The notes beneath the pieces were generated by a model. That model saw only the letters and a list, made by a program, of their open reading frames with translations. It ran no database searches and was not told the DNA's origin. The position numbers were made by a program, and so were the translations under genes. From Rhodococcus qingshengii JCM 15477 (lineage in GTDB: Bacteria; Actinomycetota; Actinomycetes; Mycobacteriales; Mycobacteriaceae): a stretch of 64,000 nucleotides of DNA. Below, in pieces: positions 1 to 8,964 of this stretch; the first letter of the stretch is position 1, and each line of letters opens with the position of its first letter. The stretch lies in assembly GCF_023221595.1 (NCBI RefSeq), contig NZ_CP096563.1:1532501-1596500 (forward strand), written 5' to 3'.

Positions 1-1131
1 ACCTGCCTCACACATGGTCTGGAGTCCGTAGCGCGCGCCGCGCTGCTCCATCGCGTTGACCAGGGTGGTCATGATCCGCGTTCCGCTGCCGCCCAGTGGG
101 TGGCCGAGCGCGATGGCGCCGCCGTGGACGTTGACCTTGGACAGGTCGACGCCGGTGTCCGCTGCCCACGAGAGGACGACGGGGGCAAAGGCCTCGTTGA
201 CCTCGAACAGATCTATGTCCGAGACCGTCAATCCCGCACGGGCCAGGACCTTCTGCGTAGCCGGGATGACCGCGGTGAGCATGTAGAGTGGATCGTCGCC
301 GGCAACTGCGAAGCTGTGCAATCGTGCCTTCGGGGTGAGGCCGAGTTTCGCGGCGATCTCACTGGTCGTGATCATCACCGCCGAACTGCCGTCCGAAAGC
401 GGGCTGCTGTTGCCCGCGGTGATGGACCAGTCGATCTGTGGGAATCGCTGTGCGTAGTAGTCGGATTCGAAGGCGGTCCGTAGGCCGGCCAGGGTCTCGA
501 CCGTGGTGCCGGGGCGGATGGCCTCGTCGACCGACAGCTGCGGGAGCGTGGCGAGTTCCTTGGTGAAGTAACCACTCTCGGTTGCCAGCGCGGCTTTCCG
601 ATGGCTCGACGCCGAGAACTCGTCGAGTTGGGTGCGGCTCAGTCCCCACTTGGCAGCGATCAATTCGGCGCTGATGCCCTGCGGTACCAGACCGTCCGGA
701 TAGCGCTCTTCGAAACCCACGCCGAGTGATTCGCGCCCGATGCTGCTCGAGCCCATAGGGACTCGGCTCATCGACTCGACTCCGGCAGCGACAACGATGT
801 CGTACGCACCGGCAATGACGCCCTGAGCGGCAAAATGAACTGCTTGTTGGCTACTTCCACACTGTCGGTCGACGGTGGTTCCCGGTACCGACTCAGGGTA
901 GCCTGCGGCGAGAAGGGCAGTGCGAGTGACATTCTGGCTCTGTTCACCGACTTGGCTTACCGCTCCACCGATGACGTCGTCGATCAGAGCTGCATCGATT
1001 CCAGTGCGTTCGACTACCGCCTTGAGGCTGTGGGCGAGGAGGTCGACGGCGTTGATGCCGTGCAGGGCGCCGTTCGCCTTTCCCTTGCCGATCGGAGTGC
1101 GAACGGCTTCGACGATAACTGCGTCTCTCAT
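1..1131 (-). CDS. Acetyl-CoA acetyltransferase (thiolase), 3' end cut by the window
   Basis: Thiolases condense two acyl-CoAs or cleave 3-ketoacyl-CoA in fatty acid or ketone metabolism in the cytosol. Reading from the ATG gives 377 codons starting MRDAVIVEAVRTPIG. The acyl-accepting cysteine is Cys91 in DRQCGSS, the GHPLG histidine is His344, and the second catalytic cysteine (Cys374, TMCEAG) lies just inside the window edge, so only about 10-25 C-terminal residues are missing. The start overlaps the stop of the upstream MFS gene by ATGA, so the two are probably co-transcribed. Substrate chain length cannot be read from sequence. Confidence 0.93.
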   Translation of the reverse strand, partial: MRDAVIVEAVRTPIGKGKANGALHGINAVDLLAHSLKAVVERTGIDAALIDDVIGGAVSQVGEQSQNVTRTALLAAGYPESVPGTTVDRQCGSSQQAVHFAAQGVIAGAYDIVVAAGVESMSRVPMGSSSIGRESLGVGFEERYPDGLVPQGISAELIAAKWGLSRTQLDEFSASSHRKAALATESGYFTKELATLPQLSVDEAIRPGTTVETLAGLRTAFESDYYAQRFPQIDWSITAGNSSPLSDGSSAVMITTSEIAAKLGLTPKARLHSFAVAGDDPLYMLTAVIPATQKVLARAGLTVSDIDLFEVNEAFAPVVLSWAADTGVDLSKVNVHGGAIALGHPLGGSGTRIMTTLVNAMEQRGARYGLQTMCEAG

Positions 1132-2543
1132 GACAAATTCCTTTCAGGGATGGCGGATTCAACAGGGACAACCGGGGTGGGTGTGGTCGCAGGTGTCATT
1201 CCCAGTGATGTCAGGGCAGACACAAGCGCGACGGCAAAGATCACCCACCAGGCCTGGCGGAAGGTGTCGTAGTCGACAGCAGAGCCGAGAACCGCGATCA
1301 GAACGCTCACGCCGAGAACGGTTCCGATCTGTCGGCTCATGCTGACGATTGCGCTACCGGTGGCCGATCTGGCAGGTGCCAGATCCGCCGTGGCCTGCGA
1401 CAGAATGGTCGGCAGGGCAAGACCGACACCGATCCCGGCGATGATCCAGCCTGGTAGGAGTCCGGTCGCGTAGTTGGGCGTCGTATCAACCGAGACGAGA
1501 ACGAGTACGGTTCCGACTGCCCACAGAAGGCTGCCGAGTGCGGCGACGCGTCCCGCCGAGTACCTGCGCGTCAGCGATCCGCCGGCGATGGCGAACAGCG
1601 GAACGAGAAGCGGACCCGGTGAGACGGCGAAACCGGTTCGCAGAGCGGAGTATCCCCAGGCTTCCTGGAGCCACAGGATGTTCGAGAGAAGACCCGCGGC
1701 GAATGCTGCGCTGAACAGGATGGCGGTGACGTTGGACCAGGCAAACGAGCGGATCTTCAGAAGATCCGGAGCAATCAACGGAGTCCGGTGACGAGAGTTG
1801 CTCCACCAGAACGAGAGTAGTGTCACGGCAGCCACGGCGAAGGCGATCAGAACGCGATTGTCGGTCCATCCCCAGTCCGGACCCTGGACGAGTGCCAGGG
1901 CGAGAGAGCCGATTCCGACGGTGAGGAGGGCAGCGCCGACGAAGTCGATACCGGCATCGGGATCCTTGTGTGTTGTATCCGGTACGAGTCGGACTGCGAA
2001 GTAGAGCAACACGATGCCCACTGGAACATTGATCAGGAAGACCCAGCGCCACGAGGCCTCTACGAGGATGCCGCCCACGACAGGGCCGAATGCAGCTGCT
2101 GCAGCGCCGGCGGCTGCCCAGATGCGAACGCCGGATTGACGTTTCGCGGCGGGAAGCGCATTGATCAGAAGCCCGAGGCTGGCCGGGGTGAGCGCTGCGG
2201 CGCCGACTGCCTGGACGATACGGAAGACCACCAGTGCCCACAAGGACGGGCTGAAGGCACAGGCGGCGCTGGCGAGGGTGAACAGTGCGAGGCCGGCGAT
2301 GAAGGCGCGCTTGTGCCCGATCCTGTCCGCCCAGCGTCCGAGGGGTATCAACAGTGCGGCGTAGACGATCGCGTAGCTGTTGAGGATCCAACTGAACTCG
2401 CCGAGCGAGTGACCCGGGTAGCTCTTGGCGATGTCGCCGAAGGCCACGTTGACCACAAAAAGATCGAGGCTGGCGACAAACGGCGCCCCCGACAGTATCG
2501 CGAGCAGGGGTCCGATCCGCACCGGCTGGCTATGAAGTTCCAT
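1128..2543 (-). CDS. MFS multidrug efflux transporter, DHA2 (14-TM) type
   Basis: A 471-residue integral membrane protein with about 14 hydrophobic segments, as in the EmrB/QacA drug:H+ antiporter family. The N-terminal motif region reads GRWADRIGHKRAF (motif A, loop 2-3) and LVVFRIVQAVGAA is typical of segment 4. The ATG beginning MELHSQPV is preferred to a TTG three codons upstream. It is divergent from an HxlR-type regulator and overlaps the thiolase gene downstream. By family it would export a toxic hydrophobic compound, probably under the adjacent regulator; the substrate is unknown. Confidence 0.9.
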   Translation of the reverse strand: MELHSQPVRIGPLLAILSGAPFVASLDLFVVNVAFGDIAKSYPGHSLGEFSWILNSYAIVYAALLIPLGRWADRIGHKRAFIAGLALFTLASAACAFSPSLWALVVFRIVQAVGAAALTPASLGLLINALPAAKRQSGVRIWAAAGAAAAAFGPVVGGILVEASWRWVFLINVPVGIVLLYFAVRLVPDTTHKDPDAGIDFVGAALLTVGIGSLALALVQGPDWGWTDNRVLIAFAVAAVTLLSFWWSNSRHRTPLIAPDLLKIRSFAWSNVTAILFSAAFAAGLLSNILWLQEAWGYSALRTGFAVSPGPLLVPLFAIAGGSLTRRYSAGRVAALGSLLWAVGTVLVLVSVDTTPNYATGLLPGWIIAGIGVGLALPTILSQATADLAPARSATGSAIVSMSRQIGTVLGVSVLIAVLGSAVDYDTFRQAWWVIFAVALVSALTSLGMTPATTPTPVVPVESAIPERNLS

Positions 2544-2570
2544 AGTCAGCAATCTAGACTCTGGCTATGG
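2540..2570. promoter_or_regulatory. Inverted repeat between MFS and HxlR genes, candidate operator
   Basis: Two 10-base arms, CCATAGTCAG and CTGGCTATGG, match as an inverted repeat at 9 of 10 positions with an 11-base spacer. The repeat lies in the divergent promoter gap and touches the MFS start codon. HxlR-family proteins bind such dyads next to their own genes, so this is the likely autoregulatory and MFS-repressing site. Inferred, not shown. Confidence 0.5.
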
Positions 2571-2601
2571 TTATGGCAAGCCAGGGGGTATGGTGAATTG
2601 C

Positions 2602-3099
2602 ATGGACGCTGTACGACTGACCGGAGTGCTCGAAGATCGCGACGCCTGGCGGGCCACGCACTGTTCGATCGGGCGGGCCATGGAAGTGGTCGGCACTCGA
2701 TCCGCGATGCTCATTCTGCGAGAGGCCTATTACGGCACAACGCGTTTCGACGACTTCGCGTCGCGAGTCGGCATTACCGAGGCGGTTGCGTCGGCGAGGC
2801 TGAAAGAACTCACTGAGGCGGGACTGTTCGAGCGTGTGCCGTACAAGGAGCCTGGAAAGCGGACGCGGCACGAGTACGTGCTCACCGAGAAGGGCCGTGA
2901 CCTGCTGCCGGCGGTTCTCGCGCTGATGCAGTGGGGCGACAAGTATCTGCACGGCGGAAAAGGTGGACCGTTGGAGGTGGTCGACGACGCTACTGGTGAG
3001 CGCGTTCGCGTCGAGGTGCGCAGTGAGTCGGGTCGTGAAGTGCCTTTGGGGGAGTTGCGAGTCTCTGTCAACGAATCGCGTCGGCGGTTGCGCGAATAG
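2602..3099 (+). CDS. HxlR-family winged-helix transcriptional regulator
   Basis: A small DNA-binding repressor or activator, about 165 residues. The HxlR core is clear: CSIGRAMEVVGTRSAMLILREAYYGTTRFDDF, then the recognition helix region ITEAVASARLKELTEAGLFERV and the wing with YVLTEKG. The tail after about residue 115 is charged and is not part of the usual about 110-residue family core. In-frame starts at 2590 (ATG) and 2593 (GTG) are alternatives; 2602 is chosen because AGGGGG sits too close to the others. Divergent to the MFS exporter, which it probably controls. Confidence 0.88.
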   Translation: MDAVRLTGVLEDRDAWRATHCSIGRAMEVVGTRSAMLILREAYYGTTRFDDFASRVGITEAVASARLKELTEAGLFERVPYKEPGKRTRHEYVLTEKGRDLLPAVLALMQWGDKYLHGGKGGPLEVVDDATGERVRVEVRSESGREVPLGELRVSVNESRRRLRE

Positions 3100-3162
3100 C
3101 GATGCATCTCAACAGCTCTCGAGTGTAGGTCTTCTTGAAGTTGTCCGGTTTGTCTCTGGTTA

Positions 3163-3178
3163 TCGAAAGTATGTTCGA
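3163..3178. promoter_or_regulatory. LexA (SOS) box upstream of the DUF222-HNH gene
   Basis: TCGAAA-GTAT-GTTCGA matches the mycobacterial/actinobacterial LexA consensus TCGAAC-N4-GTTCGA at 11 of 12 defined positions and ends 13 bases before the ATG. LexA control of the related 13E12-repeat (DUF222-HNH) genes is known in M. tuberculosis, which supports the call. Confidence 0.75.
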
Positions 3179-3191
3179 TTAAACTTCGAGC

Positions 3192-4430
3192 ATGGACAGT
3201 CGGGAAGCATGGCAACTGGATAGCGAGGACCTCAAGGGTGAGGTTCTCGATCTGGTGCGCGCCCGACACGAGTTGCAGTCGCGGATGGTGCTGCTGATCG
3301 TGGAGATGTTTTCCCGGGAAGTTCTCGGCGGGAAGGGTTTTCGGGCGATCGCGCAATGGCTGCACGGGTCGACGAATCTGGAGATCGGTGAGTGCGGCCT
3401 GCTGGTCGGGTTGGCGCGGTTGCTGATGCTCGAACCCGTGGTGGGCGATGCGTTTCACCGCGGTGACGTTGATGCGTTGAAAGCCCGTCAGGTCGCGTCG
3501 TTCTGTCAGCATCCACCCAAGAACATGACCCCGGCCGATGTGGACAAGGCCCGCGGGATCCTGCTTGGCCTGGCGTCGAAGAACATCGCCGATTGCGATG
3601 CGGTGCGGGCAGCGATCCGCCGAATCGAGAAGCAGTACGGCAAGCGCGAGGACGGCGTTCCGGTCGGCGAGGATTCGGAGCGTAACGAGTTCTACGCCTC
3701 GAAAGGCTTGTACGGGCGCGTGTCGGTGAAGGGTGATCTGGATGCGGTGAACGGGGCGCGTCTGATCACGTTGCTGTCGAGCCTGTCTGCGCCGACACCG
3801 GAGAAAGACGGCGTCAAGGACATCCGTACGCCGGCACTGCGGCGTGCGGACGGGTTCTGCGAATTGTTGCGCCGGTACGAGCGGGCGGGGTTGGGTCCGA
3901 TCGAGGGCGGGGTGAAACCACACATCACCGTTACCGCGTCCGCGAAAGACATGACGGACCTCAAGGCGTTGAAGGACCTCCTGCCGTCCACTGAGGAGTT
4001 GGGGTTCGCGTGGACGGATTGGGTGGGCCCGATCAGTATCGACACCGCACGGATGCTGGCGTGCGACTGCACGATCACCCGGATCTTGTTGGACGAGAAT
4101 GGTGTTCCGCTCGACTGCGGCAAAGAAGCAAGGACCGCGACGGTGCCGCAGCGCCGGGCTCTTGCGGTTCGGGATGGTGGGTGTGCGTTTCCGGGGTGCG
4201 GGACACCGTCGGGGTGGTGCGATGCCCATCATATTGTTCACTGGAACGATGGTGGCCCAACGGATCTCGACAACCTGATCTTGTTGTGCGGTCATCATCA
4301 CCGGACGCTGCATCACACGGAGTGGCGGGTGGAGATCGGCCCGGATCGAAAAACAGTGTTCTATCCACCGATGTCGATCGATCCGTATCAGCAGCCGATC
4401 GGCGGGAACAGCCCACCGACAGCGGCGTGA
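3192..4430 (+). CDS. DUF222 / HNH endonuclease-domain protein (13E12-repeat family)
   Basis: A 412-residue protein with an N-terminal DUF222 helical domain (roughly residues 10-290) and a C-terminal HNH nuclease motif. The nuclease part reads CAFPGCG, then CDAHHIVHWNDGG and LILLCGHHHRTLHH, giving the metal-binding Cys and His residues and the ββα-metal fold. The family is multi-copy in mycobacteria and rhodococci; its role is unsettled (mobile-element-like or DNA-damage-related). A LexA box directly upstream predicts induction by DNA damage. A strong hairpin follows the stop. No sign of truncation. Confidence 0.9.
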   Translation: MDSREAWQLDSEDLKGEVLDLVRARHELQSRMVLLIVEMFSREVLGGKGFRAIAQWLHGSTNLEIGECGLLVGLARLLMLEPVVGDAFHRGDVDALKARQVASFCQHPPKNMTPADVDKARGILLGLASKNIADCDAVRAAIRRIEKQYGKREDGVPVGEDSERNEFYASKGLYGRVSVKGDLDAVNGARLITLLSSLSAPTPEKDGVKDIRTPALRRADGFCELLRRYERAGLGPIEGGVKPHITVTASAKDMTDLKALKDLLPSTEELGFAWTDWVGPISIDTARMLACDCTITRILLDENGVPLDCGKEARTATVPQRRALAVRDGGCAFPGCGTPSGWCDAHHIVHWNDGGPTDLDNLILLCGHHHRTLHHTEWRVEIGPDRKTVFYPPMSIDPYQQPIGGNSPPTAA

Positions 4431-4450
4431 ACCGCGACAACTGAAGACGT

Positions 4451-4482
4451 GAGCACCGGGGCACAACCATGCCCCGGTGCTC
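4451..4482. terminator. Bidirectional hairpin between convergent genes
   Basis: Perfect 13-base arms (GAGCACCGGGGCA and its complement) with a 6-base loop lie between the HNH gene on + and the GNAT gene on -. There is no long T tract on either side, so it could serve both strands as a weak terminator. Confidence 0.65.
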
Positions 4483-4530
4483 GAGCTCGCGTTTGGGAGT
4501 CCCCGAGTTTGGGAGTTTTGTGGCAGGGCG

Positions 4531-5019
4531 TCAGCTCAGTGACTTCTTGAACCCGACATGGGAGGCCACAAATCCGAGTCGCTCGTAGAAGTCGTGAGCT
4601 TCCTTGCGAGTTTGATCCGAGGTGAGCTGCGCCAGAAACGCGCCGCGCCGGGCACCTTCTTCGCAGGCCCATCGGATCATCGAACTGCCGATGCCTTTAC
4701 TTCGGTAGTCCTCGTGGACGCGAACAGCTTCGATCTGCAGTCGCGTGGCACCCATCCGGCTCATACCCGGAATGAAGGTCAATTGCATTGTGCCGATTAC
4801 CGCGTCGCCGACCAGAACGGTGACGAGAAGTTGAGCCGGATCCTCGTCGATTCGCTTGAACGCGTCCTCGTAGATCGTTCGGGCTTCGGGGTTGGTCGTC
4901 TCCCGGGTGCTGCCGATCGGGTCGTCGGCGAGCAAGTCGATCAGTGCCTCCACGTGTCGAATCTCGGCCCGCGTGAGGGTGTACTCCACTCCGCCGGACT
5001 GAAATGACGTCGCAATCAT
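4531..5019 (-). CDS. GNAT-family N-acetyltransferase
   Basis: A 162-residue acetyl-CoA-dependent acetyltransferase. The acetyl-CoA pyrophosphate loop is visible as EDYRSKGIGSSMIRWA (R/Q-x-x-G-x-G/A form), followed by the motif B region SDQTRKEAHDFYERLGF. The ATG start gives MIATSFQSGG. It stands alone, convergent with the HNH gene. The substrate cannot be deduced. Confidence 0.88.
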   Translation of the reverse strand: MIATSFQSGGVEYTLTRAEIRHVEALIDLLADDPIGSTRETTNPEARTIYEDAFKRIDEDPAQLLVTVLVGDAVIGTMQLTFIPGMSRMGATRLQIEAVRVHEDYRSKGIGSSMIRWACEEGARRGAFLAQLTSDQTRKEAHDFYERLGFVASHVGFKKSLS

Positions 5020-5089
5020 CGATGCTCCCCTGAAGAAGAATGAATGTCTGAAATGTCAGACTCTCACGAGTCTCCTCCAGCGCACTCGA

Positions 5090-5860
5090 TCACGTCCAAA
5101 AACGCATGAGGGCGTTACCGAGCATGGCGTAGTAGTCGGACACACCGCTCAATTCGAAGATCCAGTAGATCGCGTCGAAGAAGACGACATTGATCTGTGG
5201 GACGAACAGGAGCGCAACCAGCAGGAGCAGTCCGTACGGCTTGAACTGGTCGAGTTGGTGCCGTGTGTTGGGTGCGAGGTAGGGCTCCAGTGCGTTGTAA
5301 CCGTCCAGACCCGGGACTGGGAGCAGGTTCAAAACTGTTGCCATGACCTGCAAGAAGGCCAGGAAACTGAGGCCTGCCCAGAACGTCAGATGCTCGGCCG
5401 ATGAGCCGTACGTACGTATGACGACGAGGAGGATCACGGCGGCGACGGCATTCGTGAACGGACCGGCGAGCGATATTCGGGCCTGCACCTTGGGCGGGAA
5501 CATCCCGGTGCGCAGGTACACGGCGCCGCCGGGAAGCCCGATGCCGCCCAATGCGATGAACAGCACCGGCAGACCGATCGAGAGCATCGGATGGCTGTAC
5601 TTGAGCGGGTTGAGCGTCAGGTAGCCACGAGCCTCGACGTCGGTGTCTCCATGACGCCACGCCAGATAGGCATGCGCGAATTCGTGCAAGCAGAGCGTGA
5701 CCACCCAGCCGGCAACCACGAGGACAAAAACACCCGCGCGGCCCGCGATGGAACCCCACGTCGAGTTCCAAGCGACGATTCCGGCGATGACAGTGATCGC
5801 AACGACGCCGAGGAAGACAGGGCTCGGCCGAACCGCCGACCGTGCTGCTCCGGTTCTCAC
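5090..5860 (-). CDS. Site-2 protease-type M50 metalloprotease, membrane
   Basis: A polytopic membrane protease of about 256 residues, homologous in context to Rv0359. The zinc motif LHEFAHAYLAW (HExxH) sits in a hydrophobic helix, and NLLPVPGLDGYNA supplies the third metal ligand region typical of S2P proteases. Family members cut substrates within the membrane, but the substrate here is unknown. The GTG chosen overlaps the upstream gene's stop by GTGA; a TTG five codons earlier (5875) is the alternative. Co-transcribed with the upstream conserved gene. Confidence 0.88.
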   Translation of the reverse strand: MRTGAARSAVRPSPVFLGVVAITVIAGIVAWNSTWGSIAGRAGVFVLVVAGWVVTLCLHEFAHAYLAWRHGDTDVEARGYLTLNPLKYSHPMLSIGLPVLFIALGGIGLPGGAVYLRTGMFPPKVQARISLAGPFTNAVAAVILLVVIRTYGSSAEHLTFWAGLSFLAFLQVMATVLNLLPVPGLDGYNALEPYLAPNTRHQLDQFKPYGLLLLVALLFVPQINVVFFDAIYWIFELSGVSDYYAMLGNALMRFWT

Positions 5861-6645
5861 CTGACCAACAACCAAGTCTTGTCGTGCCGGTAGAAGGTCG
5901 AACGCTTCAGATCGCGTGGGTTGGCCACCCCGTCGCGAACCAGTCGCGCTGCCGGCGAGCCCAGTTGAATGGCTCGGCCTTCCAGCCAGCGTCGCCCGCT
6001 CCAGCGGCTCTTGCGGTCGACTGATGCCTTGATCCCGGGGAGCTTGGGGCTCGGCACTATCCGGATGCCGGGGACTGTGCCGGAGAACAGCTTGTTGTCG
6101 TCGACGTAGGCCTCGCCGATCAGTTCGTCTGCATCCGCCGGACCCGTGACAGTTGCTGCACCTACCAGCGCGATTCCGGCGTCGTCGCGAATGAGCGGCA
6201 CGGTGTGGACTGTGCCTTTCAAGGCCGTGCGCGCAGCTCGTGCACCGGTCGCGAGTTTGTACGCGTCGGTTGCGTCGGACCTGTTCTCGGTGACGTAGGC
6301 GAGTTCGACGTTGAGTCGCTCCAATCGCATCAACCGCGTCAATGCCGCGGCAAACGCGCCGTCGTTACCCACGACGATCAAGCGAGGCTCCGTCACGACC
6401 TGCAGTTGGGACAGTGCCTCGTCGAAGTCTTGCTTCTCCGGAAGTTCAGGGACAGTGAACGACGTGAGTTCACCCAGGGGGAGTGGAACCGGCGAATCGC
6501 CACATTTGAGCACCACAGGGGTCAAAGCCACTCCTAGCTCGATCAAGACTTCTTCTCGGGTAGTGGGACCTCGCCACCCTTCCCCGAAATGGCCGTCCGA
6601 ATCACTGCCGACGATCTTAGTGCGAGTCTCTGTGTCGACTCGCAA
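5857..6645 (-). CDS. Conserved actinobacterial protein, Rv0358-like
   Basis: Up to 262 residues, no membrane segment. The centre (TEPRLIVVGNDGAFAAALTRLMR) resembles the nucleotide-binding loop of diacylglycerol kinase-like folds, but this is only suggestive. It precedes and overlaps the M50 protease gene and is divergent to purA, the same arrangement as Rv0358-Rv0359/Rv0357c in M. tuberculosis, so it probably works with the protease. The first start is a weak TTG; a TTG at 6546 would give a length closer to the mycobacterial protein. Function unknown. Confidence 0.75.
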   Translation of the reverse strand: MRVDTETRTKIVGSDSDGHFGEGWRGPTTREEVLIELGVALTPVVLKCGDSPVPLPLGELTSFTVPELPEKQDFDEALSQLQVVTEPRLIVVGNDGAFAAALTRLMRLERLNVELAYVTENRSDATDAYKLATGARAARTALKGTVHTVPLIRDDAGIALVGAATVTGPADADELIGEAYVDDNKLFSGTVPGIRIVPSPKLPGIKASVDRKSRWSGRRWLEGRAIQLGSPAARLVRDGVANPRDLKRSTFYRHDKTWLLVR

Positions 6646-6691
6646 TCGTGATGGTCACCGGCCAAATTCTGGACCGTCAGGTCTGGTCTGA

Positions 6692-8104
<1,413 letters not shown>

Positions 8105-8112
8105 TTCGTTCC

Positions 8113-8154
8113 CTCGAAATCCCCGCTCATGCAAGCATGAGCGGGGATTTCGAG
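8113..8154. terminator. Strong bidirectional terminator after purA
   Basis: Perfect 20-base complementary arms begin CTCGAAATCC and end GGATTTCGAG. The mature stem would be 18 bp with a 6-base loop. The flanking A/T bases within the stem give a T run on both strands. It separates purA from the convergent nucleotidase gene. Confidence 0.85.
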
Positions 8155-8156
8155 TT

Positions 8157-8627
8157 TCAAGCCAGCTTCGACAAGTGTGCGGTGACGGTCTTCCAGTCGG
8201 GAAACTCGGTGCTGCCGAACTTGATCCACTCGCCCTCGAATCGATCTGCTCCGTTTGCTCCGCGGTCGTCGACGAGGTAGTCGCCACGATTGAGGTGTTT
8301 GTGGTGCGAGAGGATCAGACGTTTGTATGCGACGCTGCCTTCCTCCATTCCGAGGTGCTCTTGTACCCACAGAACCTTGTCGTGCCAGGCTGTGGCGTTC
8401 TTCCACGGCGCTGTCGAGAGGATGTAGGTGTCGAACTGCTGTGCCAGTTGGTGGTAGGCGTCGATAGCGCCGTCGAGAGGATCCATGCGAGAGAAGATGT
8501 GCGGCGCTTCGTCGAGGTCGTTCTGGTACTTCACTCGGACGCCGTCGGTCAGGCGATCGATGCCCGACTGGAAGTTGACCAAGGTGTTGTCGAGATCGAT
8601 ATAGAGAATCTTTTTGGAAGCCGGCAT
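8157..8627 (-). CDS. HAD-superfamily 5'(3')-deoxyribonucleotidase-like protein
   Basis: 156 residues. The HAD nucleophile motif is ILYIDLDNTLVNF (Asp-x-Asp), motif II is YILSTAPW, and the C-terminal acidic motif is YLVDDRGANGADRF. The short length and the layout match the NT5C family, which dephosphorylates deoxyribonucleoside monophosphates. Stop lies three bases from the purA terminator. Substrate preference is inferred from family only. Confidence 0.85.
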   Translation of the reverse strand: MPASKKILYIDLDNTLVNFQSGIDRLTDGVRVKYQNDLDEAPHIFSRMDPLDGAIDAYHQLAQQFDTYILSTAPWKNATAWHDKVLWVQEHLGMEEGSVAYKRLILSHHKHLNRGDYLVDDRGANGADRFEGEWIKFGSTEFPDWKTVTAHLSKLA

Positions 8628-8672
8628 GGGAACCCTCTCTGGAGACTTTCTGAGTGCGAAAAGAGTCCAGTT

Positions 8673-8903
8673 TTACGCAACTGGACTGAGATCAGTGAAT
8701 TCTTCCCCCTGATCACAATCGCACGGGGGTCTGACAGCGTCGTTCTCGCGGTCTGAAGTCTTGTCGTGGAAGATGCCGCCGAGGGGTGCTGCCAGGCGAA
8801 ACTGCTCCAACCGTATGTATGTACCTTCACCTTCGGCGGGCGCGAAGAAGTAGACGAGTGCCACGAAGAGTCCGATGCCGATCAGGGTTGCGAAGGTAGT
8901 CAT
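8673..8903 (-). CDS. Small single-pass membrane protein, unknown
   Basis: About 76 residues: one N-terminal transmembrane helix (TFATLIGIGLFVALVYFFAP) and a polar C-terminal tail with a CDCDQGEE segment. It is divergent from the MocR-type regulator with about 60 bases between the starts. An ATG two codons upstream (8909) is equally possible. No family recognised; supported by the clean membrane helix and position only. Confidence 0.5.
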   Translation of the reverse strand: MTTFATLIGIGLFVALVYFFAPAEGEGTYIRLEQFRLAAPLGGIFHDKTSDRENDAVRPPCDCDQGEEFTDLSPVA

Positions 8904-8928
8904 GGACATATGATCAACTCGACTGGTA

Positions 8929-8957
8929 TTGAGTTACATAGCCAAGTTGTCGATACT
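8929..8957 (+). promoter_or_regulatory. Probable promoter of the MocR-type gene, leaderless transcript
   Basis: TTGAGT and GATACT are separated by 17 bases. A start 7-8 bases beyond the -10 falls on the ATG of the downstream gene, so the mRNA would have no leader; no Shine-Dalgarno sequence is seen. Leaderless mRNAs are common in actinobacteria. Confidence 0.45.
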
Positions 8958-8964
8958 GGACTGC

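Noticed and set aside
2730..4466. 578-codon open frame on the minus strand
   Set aside because: It is antisense to the HxlR and DUF222-HNH genes, is rich in Arg/His/Gln as expected of a GC-rich shadow frame, and has no recognisable domain.
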